From NCBI RefSeq assembly GCF_001021385.1, contig NZ_CP011773.1, positions 744,001 through 808,000 of the forward strand: a DNA stretch of 64,000 bases, in the 5' to 3' direction. Shown here piece after piece: positions 1 through 9,912 of the stretch. Below the pieces are notes generated by a model. It was not told the DNA's origin, did not search any database, and was given only the letters and a program-made list of their open reading frames with translations. Numbering within the stretch: the stretch's first letter is position 1; each line of letters opens with the position of its first letter. This DNA is from Mycobacterium sp. EPa45 (lineage in GTDB: Bacteria > Actinomycetota > Actinomycetes > Mycobacteriales > Mycobacteriaceae). The translations under genes were made by a program, and so were the position numbers.

Positions 1-960
1 CAGATCCCGACCGCCGGCACCGACCATCACGGTGAGGAAGCCGAGCTGGCTGACCGTGCCGAAGGCGAGGATCAGCTTGAGGTCGTTTTCGCGGACTGCA
101 CGCCAGCCGGCGAGCAGCATGGTCAGCACACCGAGCGTGATGACGGTGGGGCGCCAGCCCGGTGAGTCGGCGAACCCGGGCGTCAGCCGCGCGATCAGGT
201 AGACGCCGGCCTTGACCATCGCGGCTGCGTGCAGGTACGCACTGACCGGGGTGGGCGCGGCCATCGCGCCGGGCAGCCAGAAGTGGAACGGCACGATCGC
301 CGACTTGGACAGCGCGCCGACGAGCACGAGGACGATACCGACCGCGACGGCGGTGCCGTGCGGGGCGTCGGCGATCAGTTCGGAGAGCAGGTAGGTGCCC
401 GCGGAGTGGCCGAGGATCACGATGCCGGCCAGCATCGCCAGGCCGCCGGCGGTGGTAACCAGCAAGGCCTGCATGGCGGCCCGACGGCTGGTGGCGCGTT
501 CCGCGTAGTGCCCGACGAGCAGGAACGACAACACCGTGGTCAGTTCCCAGAATGTGTAGAGCAGGAGCATGTTGTCGCTGACGACCAAGCCGAACATGGC
601 TCCGGAGAATGCGACGAGTTCCGCGGCGAAGCTGGGCAGCCGGTTCTCTTCGTGGCCGTCGCGGTGGTGGAAGTATTCCGCGCAATAGAACAGCACCAAC
701 GCGCCGATCCCCAGAACAAGCACGCTCATGATCGCGGTGAGGGTGTCGAAGCGCAGTGTGATGTTCATCGACAGTTCCGGGACCCACGGGATGTCGACAG
801 TCGGGGCGGGTCGTCCGCTTTCGGGCCAGTTGAGCCCGACCCAGACCAGCGACCCCGCGGGCACCAGAGCCAGCGGGTAGAAGGCCAGTCGCCCCCATCT
901 CCACACGAGCGCCGGCGCCACGGCGGCGGCTATCGCATGCGCGATCAGGATGGCGAGCAT
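1..960 (-). CDS. mrpA: Na+/H+ antiporter subunit A (MrpA), N-terminal part only
   Basis: The reverse strand is open from an ATG at 960 to the window edge (320 codons), so only the N-terminal part is present. The translation is a polytopic membrane protein. It starts with a hydrophobic helix (MLAILIAHAIAAAVAPALVW). Further in it has typical proton-pumping antiporter sequence: FYCAEYFHH, SDNMLLLYTFWELTT, and LLVGHYAER. This matches the Proton_antipo_M family shared by MrpA and the NADH dehydrogenase ND5 subunit. MrpA works in the multisubunit Mrp complex, exchanging Na+ for H+ across the inner membrane. The remaining mrp genes would lie left of the window. ND5-like subunits are the alternative, but the short N-terminus before the first conserved helices favours MrpA. 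Confidence 0.8.
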   Translation of the reverse strand, partial: MLAILIAHAIAAAVAPALVWRWGRLAFYPLALVPAGSLVWVGLNWPESGRPAPTVDIPWVPELSMNITLRFDTLTAIMSVLVLGIGALVLFYCAEYFHHRDGHEENRLPSFAAELVAFSGAMFGLVVSDNMLLLYTFWELTTVLSFLLVGHYAERATSRRAAMQALLVTTAGGLAMLAGIVILGHSAGTYLLSELIADAPHGTAVAVGIVLVLVGALSKSAIVPFHFWLPGAMAAPTPVSAYLHAAAMVKAGVYLIARLTPGFADSPGWRPTVITLGVLTMLLAGWRAVRENDLKLILAFGTVSQLGFLTVMVGAGGRDL

Positions 961-1102
961 GGCACTCCGATGTTGTGACGCGCCAGCGCGTCGGTGATCT
1001 ACCGGTCGGTCGGGGTGTCAGCCAAAGGTTTTCGGCTATGTCCTCAGTGCAGTCTACGTGGTTGACGGTGCGGCAGAATTGTCGGTCGGAGGCTCGTGCG
1101 GC

Positions 1103-1492
1103 TCAGCGTTGTGGTGCCGGTGCTGAAAGTGCCTGTTCGGCAATGCGTTTCAGCATGTGGCGGACGACCGCCCGGTGTCCGCCCGATCCGATCACCAGCG
1201 CTCGGTAGATGCTTCCCTTCACCCCCGGGAAGGCCGCGCGCGTCTGCGCCGCCACGCGGGTTCCGCCGTCGGTCTCCGATAGCAGGAAGGTCAATTCGTA
1301 GACCGCGAACCAGTGCCGGCCCGTGCACGCGAAGCGTTCCGGTTGCTCGGCGGCGCCGAGGACGAACCCGAACGGGACCGTCTCGGGGTCGTCGGGGTTG
1401 CTACACATCGTTGACAACACTGCGTGCCATGTCGTCGTCCGATCCGCATGGACGGTTATGGCATGCTCGTCGATATAGGGTAAACGTTCCAT
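1103..1492 (-). CDS. SRPBCC-like small protein
   Basis: 129 residues from an ATG at 1492 (MERLPYIDEHAITVHADRTT). The open frame runs on to 2026, but that part lies inside the divergent TetR gene, so the ATG at 1492 is chosen. The opening beta strand followed by 'ADRTTTWHAVLSTM', a central FGFVLGA, and ETDGGTRVAAQTRAAFPG followed by a long C-terminal helix is the usual plan of START/SRPBCC lipid- or ligand-binding folds. No catalytic function can be assigned. It is divergent from the TetR gene with only 21 bases between the starts, so that regulator may control it; this is inference from layout. Confidence 0.7.
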   Translation of the reverse strand: MERLPYIDEHAITVHADRTTTWHAVLSTMCSNPDDPETVPFGFVLGAAEQPERFACTGRHWFAVYELTFLLSETDGGTRVAAQTRAAFPGVKGSIYRALVIGSGGHRAVVRHMLKRIAEQALSAPAPQR

Positions 1493-1513
1493 ATAGAAGG
1501 ACTGTACTAGATC

Positions 1514-2128
1514 ATGGCGCCGCCGCGGAAGCACGGAACCGACGCGATCCTGGATGCGGCGCGCGGATTGATCCTGGCCGAGGGGCCGCGGGCGGCCAGC
1601 GTCGCTGCCATTGCCAAAGCCAGCGGCGCGCCGGTCGGCACCCTGTATCACCGATTCGGCAATCGCGACGGGGTCGTGACGGCGGTATGGCTGCGAGCGC
1701 TGGAGCGCTTCCAGGTCCGTGCGATGGCGGCGTCCGGCTCGGAGCCGATGGAGGTCGCGGTTCAGATGGCAGTGGCGGCGCTGGACTTTGCGCAGGACTG
1801 CAATGAAGATGCGCGGCTGCTGTTGGCCATCCGGCCGGGTGATCTGCGCGACGCCGAGCCCGCCCCGGACTTCACGGCGACGTTGGCTGCGATGAATGCT
1901 CCGCTGACCCATCGGGTTGCCGAGCTGGCCCGCCAGTTGTACGGGCGTGGTGACGCCCGCAGCGTCGACGCTGTCACGAGGGCGGTGGTCGACCTGCCGT
2001 ACGCGGTGGTCCGCAGGCACGCGCACGACGCCGGGATGCCGCCCTGGGTGCGGGCAGATGTCGCGGCGTCAGTTCGGGCCTTGCTGACCGCATTCCCCTT
2101 GAGCGCGCCTAGCGCTGCCGATACGTGA
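1514..2128 (+). CDS. TetR-family transcriptional regulator
   Basis: 204 residues. The N-terminal helix-turn-helix (about residues 8-52) reads DAILDAARGLILAEG, then AASVAAIAKASGAPVGTLYHRFGNRDGV, the classical TetR recognition-helix block with TLYHRF. The C-terminal ligand domain is unspecific and its ligand unknown. It begins 21 bases from the divergent SRPBCC gene. Two copies of ATATAG (1473-1478 and 1491-1496) and an AACGTT palindrome at 1484-1489 lie next to the divergent starts and could be its operator, but that is weak. Its 3' end overlaps the convergent open frame of the next gene. Confidence 0.85.
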   Translation: MAPPRKHGTDAILDAARGLILAEGPRAASVAAIAKASGAPVGTLYHRFGNRDGVVTAVWLRALERFQVRAMAASGSEPMEVAVQMAVAALDFAQDCNEDARLLLAIRPGDLRDAEPAPDFTATLAAMNAPLTHRVAELARQLYGRGDARSVDAVTRAVVDLPYAVVRRHAHDAGMPPWVRADVAASVRALLTAFPLSAPSAADT

Positions 2129-2866
2129 CGCTTTGCACGGCATTGGCGGCCGGGTTCGCCGTGTAGAGGACATCGGTCGTGCCCGATGCACTTCCGGACA
2201 TCCGGGCTCTGCTGGCGTCGGTGCTCCAGCGATGGCGATGCCACCGGCGTTCGACAGGTGGTCGGGATGCCGGAACGCGAAATTGCAGTTCGCCGGTCCA
2301 CCCTTGGCGCGGCGTTTGCCCTTGAGGAAACCGGTTGCGCCGGAAGCGATCCGGGCCGGGCAGCTCGCGACGTTGGTGGTGATCTCCGGCACGAAGACGA
2401 GGTCGTGTTCGCATGCGTTGGTCAGCTCGAATTCCCACCCGTTGTAGTTCGGTCCCCACAGATCCGGCCAACTGAAGACGACGACCTGGGGCCGGTCGCC
2501 GGGGGTATCGGGGAAGTCGACGAACATGCGCTGGTCGCTGTCTTGTGCGGTCTCGCGGGTGATGGTGCCGTCGGCGGACGCCTGAATGAAGATCCGGGCG
2601 CTGGTCGATCCGCACCGGTACCCCAGATCGGCGTTGGCGGGCCCGTCGAACAGGAACGGCGGCGACGAACTCTTGGTGCCCTTGGCGTAACCGATTCGGC
2701 CCGCCTTGATCGGGCCGTCGGCGCTGTCGATGTTCGAGTTCCCGAAGTAGATCGGCACGAGGTCAACCGGGGTTTGGTTGTGGATCTCGAACTCCCAACC
2801 GTCATGGTTGCGGCCCCAGCCGAATTGGGCCAGCTGATTGCGCATCACGTTCATCGTCGCGTTCAC
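2069..2866 (-). CDS. Hypothetical protein with two similar modules; probable frameshift near the 3' end
   Basis: I do not recognise the family. GTG start at 2866, preceded by AGAAGGAAA. Two related modules are visible: DGWEFEIHNQTPVDLVPIYFG near the N-terminus and NGWEFELTNACEHDLVFVPE about 120 residues later, suggesting a duplicated beta-rich domain. The last 58 residues of the uninterrupted frame (after PAEPGCPEV) are arginine-rich and unlike a protein end. The neighbouring frame instead gives SASGTTDVLYTANPAANAVQ and stops at 2109. I infer an indel between about 2190 and 2215, real or from sequencing. With the shift corrected the protein ends at 2109, cutting the overlap with the convergent TetR gene from 60 to 20 bases. 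Confidence 0.6.
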   Translation of the reverse strand: MNATMNVMRNQLAQFGWGRNHDGWEFEIHNQTPVDLVPIYFGNSNIDSADGPIKAGRIGYAKGTKSSSPPFLFDGPANADLGYRCGSTSARIFIQASADGTITRETAQDSDQRMFVDFPDTPGDRPQVVVFSWPDLWGPNYNGWEFELTNACEHDLVFVPEITTNVASCPARIASGATGFLKGKRRAKGGPANCNFAFRHPDHLSNAGGIAIAGAPTPAEPGCPEVHRARPMSSTRRTRPPMPCKASRIGSARRAQGECGQQGPN

Positions 2867-2996
2867 GGTTTTCCTTCTGCCGATGCCTCACGTGCCAAGT
2901 GGCACCAAGGATCCCGCAGAAGCCCGCTGTTGCGCGTCGGCTGATCGGTGGGTGATGAGGAGGAAACTGTTGTCCCCCTATCGGAGTACTTGTGCG

Positions 2997-3428
2997 CTAC
3001 CGGCAGAGGCTGCGTACCGGAAGTACATGCCCCAGCAACCCGATTGCCCCGCCGAGAATCGGCCACACGGGCCAGAAGTACGCCGTCTCGCCGGTGGTGA
3101 GGGCCACGGCCAGCCACACCGCGAGGACGATCGCCACCATCGCCAAGTAGCCGGCCAGGTGGATCCGCACCGACGCGCGGGCGGCTTTCTTCCGGGCGGC
3201 GACGCGGCGGGGGTCGGTGCGTCGCAGATAGTCGACCGGTAGGTCGGCCAGCACGCGGTGCAGCTCGTCGGCGCTCTGTGCAGCGAAGGCTGCCTGGATG
3301 CGGGTCTCGTACTCGGCGAGGTCGAAGTAACCCTGCGCCAGAGCCAGGGACAGCAGGTCAGCGGTATTTTCCCGGTCGTGATCTCCGACTCGGACAGCGG
3401 CGACGCTCATACCGTCCAACTCTGACAT
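2997..3428 (-). CDS. DUF1707 / 2TM membrane protein
   Basis: 143 residues from an ATG at 3428. The N-terminal third carries the DUF1707 pattern typical of actinobacteria: RVGDHDRENTADLL followed by ALAQGYFDLAEYETRIQAA and ADELHRVLADLP. The C-terminal half has two hydrophobic segments (about residues 90-112 and 118-137) forming a 2TM hairpin anchor. These proteins are common in mycobacteria and lack an established biochemical role. The gene is divergent from the SRPBCC gene at 3469 with 40 bases between starts. Confidence 0.8.
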   Translation of the reverse strand: MSELDGMSVAAVRVGDHDRENTADLLSLALAQGYFDLAEYETRIQAAFAAQSADELHRVLADLPVDYLRRTDPRRVAARKKAARASVRIHLAGYLAMVAIVLAVWLAVALTTGETAYFWPVWPILGGAIGLLGHVLPVRSLCR

Positions 3429-3468
3429 GTCATTAGTGGACTGTCAATGGGTGTTGTTGAATTGCGGC

Positions 3469-3918
3469 ATGAGCGAGCAGAACAGAATCGTCAGCGCCAA
3501 CAGGCGGATCGCCGCACCCGCGAAGGTCATCTTCGAGCTGATCGCCGACCCGGCCCGTCAGCCGGAATGGGACGGCAACGACAACCTCGCGCAGGCGGCC
3601 GCAGACCAGCGGGTGCACGCCGTGGGAGACGTGTTCACGACGACGCTCACCCTGGGTGCGGACCGGGAGAACCATGTCGTCGAGTTCGACGAGGGCCGGC
3701 TGATCGCGTGGCGGCCCGCCCCGCCGGGGGAGACCCCGCCGGGTCACCTGTGGCGCTGGCAGCTCGACGCGATCGACGACCGCACCACCGACGTCACACA
3801 CACCTACGACTACACCGACCTGCGCGACCCCGAGCGGTTGCCGCGGGCGCAGGCCACCACGGCCGACAAGTTGCAGGCCTCGGTCGACCGGCTCGCCGCG
3901 CTCGCCGAACGGGACTAG
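3469..3918 (+). CDS. SRPBCC (polyketide cyclase-like) protein
   Basis: 149 residues from an ATG at 3469; the open frame starts earlier at 3427 but that part overlaps the divergent DUF1707 start. NRIVSANRRIAAPAKVIFELIADPARQPEWDG is the standard SRPBCC opening (beta strand, helix, PxxVfelIaDp..pEWdg), and the C-terminal helix QATTADKLQASVDRLAAL closes the fold. Such proteins bind hydrophobic ligands; the substrate is not deducible. The stop overlaps the convergent AAA ATPase gene by four bases. Confidence 0.8.
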   Translation: MSEQNRIVSANRRIAAPAKVIFELIADPARQPEWDGNDNLAQAAADQRVHAVGDVFTTTLTLGADRENHVVEFDEGRLIAWRPAPPGETPPGHLWRWQLDAIDDRTTDVTHTYDYTDLRDPERLPRAQATTADKLQASVDRLAALAERD

Positions 3919-6092
3919 CGTCCTGCGGCAAAATCCCGGAGCGACTCCACCTGCGCCGCGTCCAGCGATGGCCGCACCGTTTCGCGGGCCTTGGCCACAT
4001 CGGCGGCGGTGACGTCCGCGGCGTCGATCGAGCGGCGCATCGCGGTCAGTGCGGCCTCGCGCAGCAACGCCACGCAGTCGGCTGCGCTGTACCCATCCAG
4101 GTCGCCGGCCAGCGCGTCGAGGTCGACTTCCGGTGACAGTGGCACGGATCTGCCTGCGGTGCGCAGGATTTCGCGACGCGCATCGGCGTCGGGAGGCTCG
4201 ACGAACACCAGCTTCTCCAGCCGGCCGGGTCGCAGCAACGCCGGGTCGATCAGATCCGGCCGGTTGGTCGCACCGACCACCACCACATCGCGCAGCGGTT
4301 CGATGCCGTCGAGCTCGGTCAGCAGCGCGGCCACCACCCGGTCGGTCACACCGGAGTCGAAGCTCTGCCCGCGCCGCGGCGCCAGCGCGTCGATCTCGTC
4401 GAGGAACACCAGGGAGGGCGCGGAATCCCTTGCCCGGTCGAACAATTCGCGGACGGCCTTCTCTGACGAGCCGACCCACTTGTCCATCAGCTCGGCACCC
4501 TTCACCGCGTGCACGCTCAACCGACCCGAACTGGCCAGCGCACGCACCACGAAGGTCTTGCCGCAGCCGGGCGGCCCGTAGAGGAGTACTCCCCGGGGCG
4601 GGTCGACGCCGAGGCGGGCGAAGGTGTCCGGGTGCTGCAGCGGCCACAGCACGGCCTCGGTGAGTGCCTGCTTTACCTCGACCATGTCGCCGACGTCGTC
4701 GAGGGTGACCGACCCGACGGATACCTCCTCGGTGGCCGAGCGCGACAGCGGCCGGATGACGCTCAGCGCGCCCTTGAGATCCTCCTGGGTCAGCGCCGGC
4801 GGCTTACCGTCCTCGCTGGCGCGGGCAGCCGCCCGCAGGGCCGCCTCGCGGACCAGGGCGGCCAGGTCGGCGCGGACGAATCCCGGTGTGCGATCAGCTA
4901 TTTCGTCGAGCATCAGATCGTCGGCGGGTACCTCACGCAGCAGCACCTCCAGGAGTGCTTTGCGGGTGGCGCCGTCGGGCAGGCTCAAGCCCAGTTCGCG
5001 GTCGCAGAGGTCCGGTCCGCGCAGGCGCGGATCGACCGCGTCGGGCTGCTGGGAGGTTGCCACCAGAACCACGCCGGGTGCGGCCACGGCCTTGCGCAGC
5101 TCGGTGAGGATCATCGCCGCGACGGGTTCGGCCGGGGTGGGCAACAGCGCGTCGATGTCGGTGACCAGCAGGACTCCACCGCCATTGGTGACAGTGGCGA
5201 CCGCATCGGCGACGGCGCGGTGTCGATCCTGCGCAGCGAGCGCGCCCGTGTCGGGACCGTCGAGCTCGACCAGCCGGCGCCCAGCGCACACCGCACGCAC
5301 CAGAGTGGCCTTGCCGACCCCGGCCGGACCGGTGACCAGCACACCCAGATTCGGTTTGGCGCCAAGCTTTTCCAATAGCTCCGGCTGATCGAGTGCCAGC
5401 TTGAGCCACTCGGTGAGCCGGCCCGCCTGCACGTGCTGACCCTTGAGGTCGTCGATCGACACGGGTGGGGCCTGCGGCCACACCATGGGCTGGCTGACCG
5501 CTGCGGTGTGTCCGGGGCCGCCGGGCGCCGGGGTCACGCCGTCGCCCCAGGTGACCGACGAATTGGGTTGCACGCTCACCGGTCCCGCCGGATCGGTTCC
5601 GGTGACCGTCAGCAGCTCCGAGGTCCAGGTGATGCCGACCGAGGACGCCAGCGCCGAGCTGGCCTCGGTGGTGGAGGTGCCGGGGCCCAGGTCGCGCGGC
5701 AGCAGCGACACGGTGTCACCAACGGTCATCACCTTGCCCAGCAGCGCCTGGCGCAGCGCCGCCGACGACACCGAGCGGGTGGCCAGGGTGGACCCGCGCA
5801 ACGTGACCGAGCGTGCGCCGTACACGGTCACCGGCGCCACCAGCACCGCGGTATCCTCGCGCAGACCGGCGTTGGACAGCGTGACGTCGTCCAACAGCGC
5901 GGTGCCTGCCGGGGTGCCCGCCGGGGCGATCCCGGCGACAGCGGAGGTGGTTCGGGAGCCGGTGAGCGACACCGCATCCCACTCGCGGATGCCAAGCGCG
6001 GCGATGGCCTCCGGATGCAACCGCACCACGCCGCGCCTGGAGTCCAGCGCCGAGGTGTTCAACCGTGCCGTCAGCGCCAAATTCGAGGGCAC
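3915..6092 (-). CDS. AAA-family ATPase, CDC48/p97-like with two ATPase domains
   Basis: 725 residues from a GTG at 6092, three bases after the pssA stop. An N-terminal double-psi-barrel-like region (about 1-190) precedes two AAA modules. The first Walker A is degenerate, GPAGVGKAT at about 255-263, with VTDIDALL as Walker B. The second is canonical, GPPGCGKT at about 506-513, with LVFLDEIDAL, GATNRPDLIDPALLRPGRLE and the arginine finger. This is the layout of Cdc48/VAT protein-unfolding ATPases and it is the counterpart of M. tuberculosis Rv0435c, also next to pssA. It is the last gene of the minus-strand operon. Substrates are unknown; the lost Thr/Ser of the first Walker A suggests D2 does most hydrolysis. 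Confidence 0.9.
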   Translation of the reverse strand: MPSNLALTARLNTSALDSRRGVVRLHPEAIAALGIREWDAVSLTGSRTTSAVAGIAPAGTPAGTALLDDVTLSNAGLREDTAVLVAPVTVYGARSVTLRGSTLATRSVSSAALRQALLGKVMTVGDTVSLLPRDLGPGTSTTEASSALASSVGITWTSELLTVTGTDPAGPVSVQPNSSVTWGDGVTPAPGGPGHTAAVSQPMVWPQAPPVSIDDLKGQHVQAGRLTEWLKLALDQPELLEKLGAKPNLGVLVTGPAGVGKATLVRAVCAGRRLVELDGPDTGALAAQDRHRAVADAVATVTNGGGVLLVTDIDALLPTPAEPVAAMILTELRKAVAAPGVVLVATSQQPDAVDPRLRGPDLCDRELGLSLPDGATRKALLEVLLREVPADDLMLDEIADRTPGFVRADLAALVREAALRAAARASEDGKPPALTQEDLKGALSVIRPLSRSATEEVSVGSVTLDDVGDMVEVKQALTEAVLWPLQHPDTFARLGVDPPRGVLLYGPPGCGKTFVVRALASSGRLSVHAVKGAELMDKWVGSSEKAVRELFDRARDSAPSLVFLDEIDALAPRRGQSFDSGVTDRVVAALLTELDGIEPLRDVVVVGATNRPDLIDPALLRPGRLEKLVFVEPPDADARREILRTAGRSVPLSPEVDLDALAGDLDGYSAADCVALLREAALTAMRRSIDAADVTAADVAKARETVRPSLDAAQVESLRDFAAGR

Positions 6093-6095
6093 GCG

Positions 6096-6950
6096 CTAAC
6101 CGCCCGGCTTGCGCAGGCCCAGCCTGGCCACCGACCGCCGCCGCGTGGGTTGCCTCGACCGGCGGATCGCCCTGCGCGCGGCGCGCTGCTGGCGGGGCTG
6201 GTCGTTCCATGCCTCGGGATGGGCGGCGACCCAGCGCTGGCTCCGCACCGCGAACGGGATGTGCACCACGTAGGCGGCGATGATCAGCAGGATGACCAGA
6301 TAGGGGAACACGAACGCGGCGGCGACTCCGATCGCCAGCAAGGCCAACAGCGGAGCCACCATGTTGGGCCGCACTGTGAAGGTGTGCACCTTGCGCATCG
6401 GGATTCGGCTGACCACCAGCAGCGAGACGCCCACCATCCAGATAGAGACCGCCCAGTACGACGTCCACCAGCCGTCGCCCCACTGCATCTTGGCGGCCAG
6501 CGGGCCGATCGCACCGATCGCGCCGGCGGGCGCGGGCATCCCGACGAAGTACTCCTTGGTGTACGCGGGCAGATCGGCGTCGAGCAAGGCGTTGTAGCGG
6601 GCGAGCCGCAGCACGATGCACACCGCGTAGAGCAGCACCACCACCCAGCCGATGCGGGTGTCGGCCAGCAACAGGGCGTAGACGATAAATGCCGGTGCCA
6701 CACCGAAATTCACCGCATCGGCCAGCGAGTCGATCTCCTCGCCCATCCGGGAGGTGGCTTTGAGCACCCGTGCGATACGTCCGTCGAGAGCGTCCAGGAT
6801 GGCTGCGGCCGCCAGGAAAGCCATGGATTCGGTGGGCCGGCCGTCCAGGGCGTACTTCACCGACGTCAACCCGAGGCAGATCGCCAGCACTGTCACGGCG
6901 CTGGGCAGGAGTCGGGTGCTGATGAGCGGGCGCGGGCGGGGTTTGATCAC
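6096..6950 (-). CDS. pssA: CDP-diacylglycerol--serine O-phosphatidyltransferase
   Basis: 284 residues from a GTG at 6950 that overlaps the psd stop by four bases (GTGA). The CDP-alcohol phosphotransferase signature [20 protein letters not shown], continued by LAD, lies at about residues 54-78 with all conserved Asp, Gly, Ala and Arg residues. Several hydrophobic helices place it in the membrane, and the tail is very basic. It makes phosphatidylserine from CDP-diacylglycerol and serine; the next enzyme, Psd, is encoded just upstream, so the two genes form the phosphatidylethanolamine branch as in M. tuberculosis Rv0436c-Rv0437c. Confidence 0.93.
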   Translation of the reverse strand: MIKPRPRPLISTRLLPSAVTVLAICLGLTSVKYALDGRPTESMAFLAAAAILDALDGRIARVLKATSRMGEEIDSLADAVNFGVAPAFIVYALLLADTRIGWVVVLLYAVCIVLRLARYNALLDADLPAYTKEYFVGMPAPAGAIGAIGPLAAKMQWGDGWWTSYWAVSIWMVGVSLLVVSRIPMRKVHTFTVRPNMVAPLLALLAIGVAAAFVFPYLVILLIIAAYVVHIPFAVRSQRWVAAHPEAWNDQPRQQRAARRAIRRSRQPTRRRSVARLGLRKPGG

Positions 6951-7660
6951 GGCAACTGCGCCAACACCGTCTCGCCGGCGAGCGCACGCTGACCGGGTTC
7001 GACCAGGATCTGCGAGCCGGCGGGCAGGTAGGTGTCCAACCGGGACCCGAACCGGATGAGCCCGTAGGTGTCGCCGATCGCGACCTTGTCACCGGCGTGC
7101 AGATCGCAGATTATTCGACGCGCGACCAGGCCGGCGATCTGTACGACCACCACTTCCCGTCCTTCCGGCGTGCGGATCAGCACGCTGTTGCGTTCATTGT
7201 CCTCACTGGCCGCCGCAAGGTCAGCGGAATGAAAGCGGCCGGGCCGGTACTCCACGGCGATCACCTCACCGCCGACCGGGAGGCGCTGCACATGGGCGTC
7301 GAGCAGCGACAAGAAGATGCTCACGCGGAGACGCAAACCGGCGGGCAGGCCGAGCTCGGCCGGGGGCTCGGCCTCTTCGATCAGACAGATCAGCCCGTCA
7401 GCCGGGGCTACCACCACGCCGGGGCGGTGCGGTGGGTTACGGGGCGGATGCCGGAAGAAGCCGGCGTTGGCGGCGGCTGCCAACAGGCCCGCGCGGCGCA
7501 GCCATCGGTTCTTGCGGCCGACGGCCGCCACGGCCAGGCCCGCCGAGATGAACGGCAGGCCGGCGGGGTGAACAGGGGGAACGGAGGAACGCACCAGCGC
7601 GACCAGCCGCTGGGGGCCGGACTTCATATTGTCTTCCGCGGTGCGGGGGCGTCTGGCCAT
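6947..7660 (-). CDS. psd: Phosphatidylserine decarboxylase (pyruvoyl enzyme)
   Basis: 237 residues from an ATG at 7660. The maturation site RFGSR is seen at about residues 203-207; cleavage between Gly205 and Ser206 would create the pyruvoyl group on the short alpha chain. Other conserved blocks are FFRHPPR, VVAPADG and [12 protein letters not shown], typical of the short (Psd-A) bacterial type. It decarboxylates phosphatidylserine to phosphatidylethanolamine and is translationally coupled to pssA. A hydrophobic stretch at about 33-66 suits a membrane-associated enzyme. Confidence 0.93.
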   Translation of the reverse strand: MARRPRTAEDNMKSGPQRLVALVRSSVPPVHPAGLPFISAGLAVAAVGRKNRWLRRAGLLAAAANAGFFRHPPRNPPHRPGVVVAPADGLICLIEEAEPPAELGLPAGLRLRVSIFLSLLDAHVQRLPVGGEVIAVEYRPGRFHSADLAAASEDNERNSVLIRTPEGREVVVVQIAGLVARRIICDLHAGDKVAIGDTYGLIRFGSRLDTYLPAGSQILVEPGQRALAGETVLAQLP

Positions 7661-7704
7661 CGGCGACGATTCTACGTGCGCGCTGTGAACGCTCGGGCGA
7701 GGAC

Positions 7705-8931
7705 CTAGGAGAGATCCCAGAGCTGGACTTGGTCGCCGGCGGACATCTCGGTGACGTCCTCGGCGATCTCCAGCAGGCAGTTCGCCGAGGCCAGCCAGCG
7801 CAGGTGATGCGAAGCCGGCGGCCCGTAGGTGGTGACGGTGCCTGCCACGGGGTCGTACACGCCGCGGCGGAACTGGCGCTTGCCTTTGGGTGACGTCAGA
7901 TCGTCGGCCAGCACGGCGGTCCGGCGGGACCGCTGCGGGTTGGGCAGGCCCATCGCCGCACGCAGGGCCGGCCGGACGAACACCTCGAAGGACACCAGCG
8001 CGCTGACCGGGTTGCCCGGCAGCGTGATGATCGAGGTACCTGCGCTGCCCGATGTCGCCGGCCCGGCGGCTCCGACGCGTCCAGCGCCCTGCGGCATCCC
8101 CGGCTGCATGGCGACCTTGACGAACTCCACCGCTCCCGCGCCGAACGCGTCCTTGACCACCTCGTACGCGCCGGCGCTGACGCCGCCGGTGGTGATGATC
8201 AGATCGGCTTGGCCGTAGTAGCCCTCCAGCACCGTGCTGAATTGGGCAACGTCATCACTCGATGTCGGGGTGGCCACCACCTCGCCGCCGGCCTCGCGAA
8301 CCGCGGCGGCCAGCATGATGGCGTTGGATTCGTAGATCTGGCCGGGCTGCAGTTCGGTGCCCGCGGACACCAACTCCGAACCGGTTGACATCACCAGAAC
8401 ACGCAGCCGTGGCTGCACCGTCAGCGAACCGAGACCCAACGCGGCGGCCAGCCCCAGCGCGGCCGGGGTCACGACTTGCCCAGCCCGCAGCACCGTCGTC
8501 CCCGCCGTCACATCCTCGCCCGCGCGCCGCACATGCTGGCCGGGTTTGGGCGCCGATCGGATCTCGACGGTGTCGATCCCACCATCGGTGGCCTCCACCG
8601 GCACGACCGCCGTCGCACCCGCGGGCAGCGGCGCTCCGGTCATGATCCGGTGCGCGGTTCCCGGCGCCAACGTGAGTGGGTCGACGCGTCCGGCCGGAAT
8701 ATCCTCGGCGACAGGCAGTTTCACCGGCTTGGCCTCGGAAGCCGCGGCGACATCGTCGGCCAGCACGGCATAGCCGTCCATGGCGGAATTGTCGAACACC
8801 GGCAGTGACAGCGGCGCCGCCACGTCAGTGGCCAGGGCCAATCCCTCGGCCTCGGCCAACCCGACCGTCGCCGCCGCCCGCGCGGTGATCAGGTCGGCAA
8901 CGACCCGCTGATGTTCTTCGACGGTGCGCAT
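7705..8931 (-). CDS. moeA: Molybdopterin molybdotransferase MoeA
   Basis: 408 residues from an ATG at 8931 ([14 protein letters not shown]); the frame is open upstream to 9354, but that lies within the SDR gene and the SDR stop overlaps this ATG as TGATG. Diagnostic motifs are [39 protein letters not shown], the MPT-binding TTGGVSAG, and LPGNPVSA. MoeA inserts molybdate into adenylated molybdopterin to finish molybdenum cofactor. By position next to psd and the SDR it corresponds to moeA2 (Rv0438c) of M. tuberculosis. Confidence 0.92.
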   Translation of the reverse strand: MRTVEEHQRVVADLITARAAATVGLAEAEGLALATDVAAPLSLPVFDNSAMDGYAVLADDVAAASEAKPVKLPVAEDIPAGRVDPLTLAPGTAHRIMTGAPLPAGATAVVPVEATDGGIDTVEIRSAPKPGQHVRRAGEDVTAGTTVLRAGQVVTPAALGLAAALGLGSLTVQPRLRVLVMSTGSELVSAGTELQPGQIYESNAIMLAAAVREAGGEVVATPTSSDDVAQFSTVLEGYYGQADLIITTGGVSAGAYEVVKDAFGAGAVEFVKVAMQPGMPQGAGRVGAAGPATSGSAGTSIITLPGNPVSALVSFEVFVRPALRAAMGLPNPQRSRRTAVLADDLTSPKGKRQFRRGVYDPVAGTVTTYGPPASHHLRWLASANCLLEIAEDVTEMSAGDQVQLWDLS

Positions 8932-9854
8932 CAGATGCCGAACGTGACGCCGGTGAGCTCTTCGGACACCGTCCACAGGCGCTGCTGGATGTCCCGGTCG
9001 TGTGACTGCGTGCTGGAGCTCACCAGCTTCGGGTGGCCGCGCAACTCGCGGAACCCGTCGGGCCCGTAGTACTGACCGCCGGTGACGGTCGGGTCGGTGG
9101 CGGCCCGCAGCGTGGCCAGCGCGCCCAATTCCGGGCTGTTCAGCAGCAGGCTGCTGATCAGCTTGACGCCGGGCAGCGAGGAGCCGGGCACATGGCGGAT
9201 CAGCTCGGTGTCCGAGACGCCCGGGTGTGCGGCAACCGCGATGGTCTTGGCCTGGGCGGCGGCGAGCCGGCGTTGGAGTTCGTACGCGAACATCAGATTG
9301 GCCAGCTTCGACTGCCCGTAGGAGGCGACGCGCTCGTAGCGGCGACGTTCCCACTGCAGATCATCGAATGCGATCTTGGCGCGAATGTTGTGCGCGACGC
9401 TGGCCACCACGACCACCCGCGACCCGTCGACCGGCAGTAGGTGGTTCAGTAACAGCCCGGTGAGTGCGAAGTGACCCAGATGGTTTGTGCCGAATTGCAA
9501 TTCGAAGCCATCGGCGGTGGTCTGCTTGGGCGGGTACATCACCCCGGCGTTGTTGATCAGCAGATCGATCCGGGGATAGGCGCTGCCGAGCTCGGCGGCG
9601 GCTTCGCGCACCGATGCCAGCGACCCGAGATCAAGCTTGTGCACCGTCACCTCGGCCGACGGTGCGAGGCGCCTGATCTGGCCGGCTGCCGCCTCGCCCT
9701 TCGCGGTGTCACGAACGGCCATCACCACCCGGGCGCCGCGCTGCGCCAGCACTCGCGCGGTGTCAAAGCCCAGCCCCGTGTTGGAGCCGGTGACGATCGC
9801 GATGCGTCCGCTCTGATCGGGGACGTCGGCCTCGGTCCACTTTCCTGCGCTCAT
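8931..9854 (-). CDS. Short-chain dehydrogenase/reductase (retinol-dehydrogenase-like)
   Basis: 307 residues from an ATG at 9854. Classical SDR elements: cofactor motif TGSNTGLG at residues 22-29, NNAGVMYPP, a catalytic Ser in VVVASVAH, and [11 protein letters not shown] with the catalytic Tyr and Lys. The [14 protein letters not shown] block and the C-terminal SEELTGV are typical of retinol-dehydrogenase/WW-oxidoreductase-like SDRs. It is the counterpart of Rv0439c. A paralogue sharing most motifs lies at 26446-27354. Substrate unknown; NADP(H) use is likely from the family, not proven here. Confidence 0.88.
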   Translation of the reverse strand: MSAGKWTEADVPDQSGRIAIVTGSNTGLGFDTARVLAQRGARVVMAVRDTAKGEAAAGQIRRLAPSAEVTVHKLDLGSLASVREAAAELGSAYPRIDLLINNAGVMYPPKQTTADGFELQFGTNHLGHFALTGLLLNHLLPVDGSRVVVVASVAHNIRAKIAFDDLQWERRRYERVASYGQSKLANLMFAYELQRRLAAAQAKTIAVAAHPGVSDTELIRHVPGSSLPGVKLISSLLLNSPELGALATLRAATDPTVTGGQYYGPDGFRELRGHPKLVSSSTQSHDRDIQQRLWTVSEELTGVTFGI

Positions 9855-9912
9855 GGCATGACGATAGACGGGCTCAAGTTGCAGACAATCGGTGGCGGTT
9901 TACTGTCGCCCT

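Noticed and set aside
1473..1497. ATATAG repeats as a firm TetR operator
   Set aside because: Only six bases repeat and one copy lies in the coding part of the SRPBCC gene; recorded as a hint only.
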